Origin: JAGUXG01 sp043798435
Lineage (GTDB): Bacteria > UBA9089 > UBA9088 > JAGUXG01
Reading direction: 5' to 3'
Assembly (NCBI GenBank): GCA_043798435.1
Contig: JAZDOR010000096.1
Coordinates: forward strand, 1 to 5,954
Length of the DNA: 5,954 nt
The notes under the pieces are model-generated. The model did not search any database, had not been told where the DNA came from, and saw nothing but the letters and a program-made list of their open reading frames with translations. The position numbers and the translations under genes are program-made. How positions within the stretch are numbered: position 1 is the first letter of the stretch; each line of letters opens with the position of its first letter. Positions 4,914 to 5,954 of the stretch are shown one piece after another.

Positions 4914-5086
4914 CAGAATTCAGAATCCAGAATAAACAAGTTAATAGGACGCAGATCTTCGCAGATTTACAGGATAATATTTTATAAATCTTAAAAATCT
5001 GCGTTCATCTGCGTCCAAAAAAAAGGAAATTCCTATACAATCAAGTTCTTTCATTCTGACTCCTGAATTCTGACTCCTGAATTCTA
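4914..5086. repeat. Repeat nest: palindrome flanked by inverted heptamer blocks
   Basis: CAGAATT-type heptamers (CAGAATTCAGAATCCAGAAT, 4914-4933) open the nest. Their inverse (ATTCTGACTCCTG twice, then AATTCT, 5053-5085) closes it, and the ~102-bp palindrome sits between. The two flanks can pair approximately. The 3' end of the wtpB-like gene is missing next to this nest, which suggests the gene was truncated during its formation or by recombination between repeats. Confidence 0.7.
4937..5038 (+). repeat. GGACGCAGAT imperfect palindrome, copy 2 (102 bp)
   Basis: Intact relative of 2211-2313 in the same orientation. The left arm GGACGCAGATCTTCGCAGAT pairs with a right arm containing ATCTGCGTTCATCTGCGTCC: 22-bp arms with a three-base mismatch in the middle (CTT against GAA). 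An AT-rich loop lies between. The tail AAAAAAAAGGAAATTCCTATAC is also conserved between copies, so the unit is larger than the palindrome. Copy 2 lies 63 bp upstream of the coaD start. Confidence 0.85.
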
Positions 5087-5123
5087 TTTAGTTTTTTGGA
5101 AACCTGATTTATTTGAGTATAAA

Positions 5124-5138
5124 TAGTCTATAGTCTAT
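5124..5138. repeat. TAGTCTA heptamer repeat
   Basis: Two TAGTCTA units in tandem (ATAGTCTATAGTCTAT) lie in the AT-rich stretch between the repeat nest and the broken permease gene. The period is 7, like the other simple repeats in the window. Confidence 0.6.
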
Positions 5139-5160
5139 CTAAAAATTTGTAAACCAATTT

Positions 5161-5696
5161 TCATTTAAAAAATACCTGCCACGGCGAGGCACCCAAAATT
5201 CTTGCCTTCTCCTCTAATCTGATGTTAACCTTGCGAAATCCATCAGCCGCAGAATGAATCAGAAAGGGTAGGCTCACAAAGAACATAGCTACCACTATTC
5301 CAGGCACCTCAGAAGATATGGAAAGACCAAAGATAGAGGCGAACCTGCCAAATATAGCCCTTTGGGAAAATAGATAGAGCAAGGCAACACCCGCCGCAGT
5401 ATGAGGAACAACTATAGGTATATCAATCAAGCCTTCAACTATATTTTTTCCAAAGAAGTCCTGTCTGGCTAAGATATATGCCCCGGGAACACCGAATAAA
5501 AGCCCTATCCCTGTAGCCAACAACCCAGTGCATATTGACAAAAATAATGGCCAGAATAGACCTCTGGACTGGCGGTCTCAAGGAGCTTTATAGGGTTTGT
5601 GCTTAATAGAAGGAGAAATAATGGAAGTATAAGAAAGAGGAGGATGAAACCACCTGCGATAGAGAATAGAATAAAGAGGCTATCTTTGCAACGCAT
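5161..5696 (-). pseudogene. wtpB: Broken molybdate/tungstate ABC permease (WtpB/ModB type)
   Basis: The intact family member is an inner-membrane permease that imports molybdate or tungstate with a binding protein and an ATPase. The 5' frame (from ATG 5694-5696) encodes a membrane helix and continues to ...LETASPEVYSG. Then the frame changes near 5545-5560, and the match continues in another frame as LFLSICTGLLATGIGLLFG, AYILARQDFFGK, LIDIPIVVPHTAAGVALL, VVAMFFVSLPFLIHSA and LEEKARILGASPWQVFF. A one-base deletion (or two-base insertion) explains the shift. The gene stops at TGA 5161-5163 inside the EAA loop, so the last ~65-70 residues of a usual ~225-250 are gone. PHT instead of PPT and the VVAMFFVS stretch favour WtpB over ModB. 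The Shine-Dalgarno (GGAGG, 5703-5707) is excellent. Sequencing error could explain the frameshift but not the missing end. Confidence 0.8.
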
Positions 5697-5707
5697 TCTT
5701 TACCTCC
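5678..5707. repeat. Junction duplication, wtpB-side copy
   Basis: These 30 bases recur at 5744-5773 with one mismatch. On the minus strand the copy holds GGAGG (5703-5707), a six-base spacer, ATG (5696-5694) and the first codons of the wtpB-like gene. The same bases in another frame read EVKNALQR and TAG, the presumed end of the upstream gene. Confidence 0.9.
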
Positions 5708-5708
5708 C

Positions 5709-5735
5709 AAAATCTAAAATCTGAAATCTAAAATT
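5709..5735. repeat. AAATCTR heptamer repeat
   Basis: The units AAATCTA (5710-5716), AAATCTG (5717-5723), AAATCTA (5724-5730) and a partial AAATT form a 7-bp-period tract. It is the core of the 36-bp insert (5708-5743) between the two 30-bp junction copies. Similar AATCTAAAATCTG strings are, from memory, common dispersed intergenic repeats in some candidate-phylum genomes. Confidence 0.75.
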
Positions 5736-5743
5736 GATAGAAA

Positions 5744-5773
5744 GGCTATCTTTGCAACGCATTCCTTACCTCC
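5744..5773. repeat. Junction duplication, upstream copy with short leader frame
   Basis: Partner of 5678-5707. On the minus strand it has its own GGAGG (5769-5773) and ATG (5762-5760). From that ATG a 20-codon frame begins MRCKDS, like the wtpB product, then runs through the heptamers and ends at TAA 5702-5700, three bases before the real wtpB ATG and in the same frame. It also carries the TAG (5748-5746) that ends the presumed wtpA tail. Confidence 0.8.
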
Positions 5774-5838
5774 TTCGGAACATCCTTGAAGGTTGATTGT
5801 ATCTTTATATCTAAACTTTTGCGTTTTTTAGAGAGTTG
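5746..5838 (-). pseudogene. Possible 3' end of a binding-protein gene (wtpA-like)
   Basis: A frame of 30 codons, opening after a TGA at 5839-5841 and ending TAG 5746-5748, reads ...LDIKIQSTFKDVPKEVRNALQR. The end resembles the 'VP.EL+.LV' tails I associate with tungstate-binding proteins (WtpA), and wtpA is the expected neighbour upstream of wtpB. Its stop overlaps the ancestral wtpB start by about 17 bp. Only the tail is present, so a full wtpA has been lost, or the frame belongs to the partial ORF upstream through a frameshift. The identity is weak; the overlap geometry is visible. Confidence 0.35.
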
Positions 5839-5954
5839 TCAACTTTGGATTCGATGGGCTTTCTCATTTTTCCCTGTTGCCAACTCCAGATTAAAAGCTC
5901 TTTGAAAAGCTGCCTTATCTTGTTCCACAGGTCTGACCGATAGTCTTGGAAGAA
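5811..5954 (-). CDS. Partial ORF of unknown function, enters from window edge
   Basis: The frame is open from the window edge for 47 codons to TAG at 5811-5813. The visible part is FFQDYRSDLWNKIRQLFKEL, a Trp-rich bit (LIWSWQQG) and a basic, polar end. I do not recognise the family. It is predicted to be soluble and helical. Near its end the zero frame contains A AAA AAC (5829-5823), and the -1 frame continues for about 28 more codons into the presumed wtpA tail. It may therefore be a frameshifted gene rather than a complete C-terminus. It could also be a chance open frame. Confidence 0.3.
   Translation of the reverse strand, partial: FFQDYRSDLWNKIRQLFKELLIWSWQQGKMRKPIESKVDNSLKNAKV

Overview
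The window looks like a chromosomal stretch from an uncultured, moderately AT-rich diderm bacterium. A LolC/E-type lipoprotein permease together with signal peptidase II implies lipoprotein sorting to an outer membrane. The many short dispersed repeats resemble those I know from genomes of candidate phyla such as Omnitrophota or Desantisbacteria. That taxonomic guess rests on style and is weak.

Layout. Positions 1-239 are non-coding and hold short dispersed repeats. xseA (exonuclease VII large subunit, 333-1691, + strand) follows a promoter-like sequence whose predicted transcript start falls on the GTG start codon. Everything further right is on the minus strand and converges on xseA. Read in the transcription direction (right to left) it holds: a partial unknown ORF entering from the window edge (5954-5811); a possible wtpA tail (5838-5746); a broken wtpB-like molybdate/tungstate permease (5696-5161) with one frameshift and no 3' third; a repeat nest (5086-4914); coaD (4873-4397); a lolC/E-like gene overlapping coaD (4407-3253); a 437-bp gap filled by a heptamer tract and a 3 x 121-bp tandem array; pgpA (2815-2357); a 161-bp repeat insertion; and lspA (2202-1780).

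The intact genes are conserved housekeeping functions: coenzyme A synthesis (coaD), lipoprotein export (lolC/E), phosphatidylglycerol synthesis (pgpA), and lipoprotein signal peptide removal (lspA). PgpA and LspA are linked because phosphatidylglycerol is the usual diacylglyceryl donor for the lipoproteins that LspA cleaves and LolC/E-type complexes export.

The unusual content lies between the genes. (1) At two junctions, pgpA/lspA and wtpA/wtpB, a repeat insertion is flanked by a 27-30 bp direct duplication. It covers the overlapping stop and start codons plus the Shine-Dalgarno, so both genes keep complete ends. (2) The 121-bp array appears to be three copies of an internally deleted four-helix-bundle (23S-intervening-sequence type) gene: its first codons are joined to its last codons and followed by AATTCTG heptamers. 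(3) Several repeat families here share a 7-bp period and an NNNTCTR-like core. (4) A ~102-bp imperfect palindrome (GGACGCAGAT...ATCTGCGTCC) occurs twice in the same orientation, each time upstream of a minus-strand start codon.
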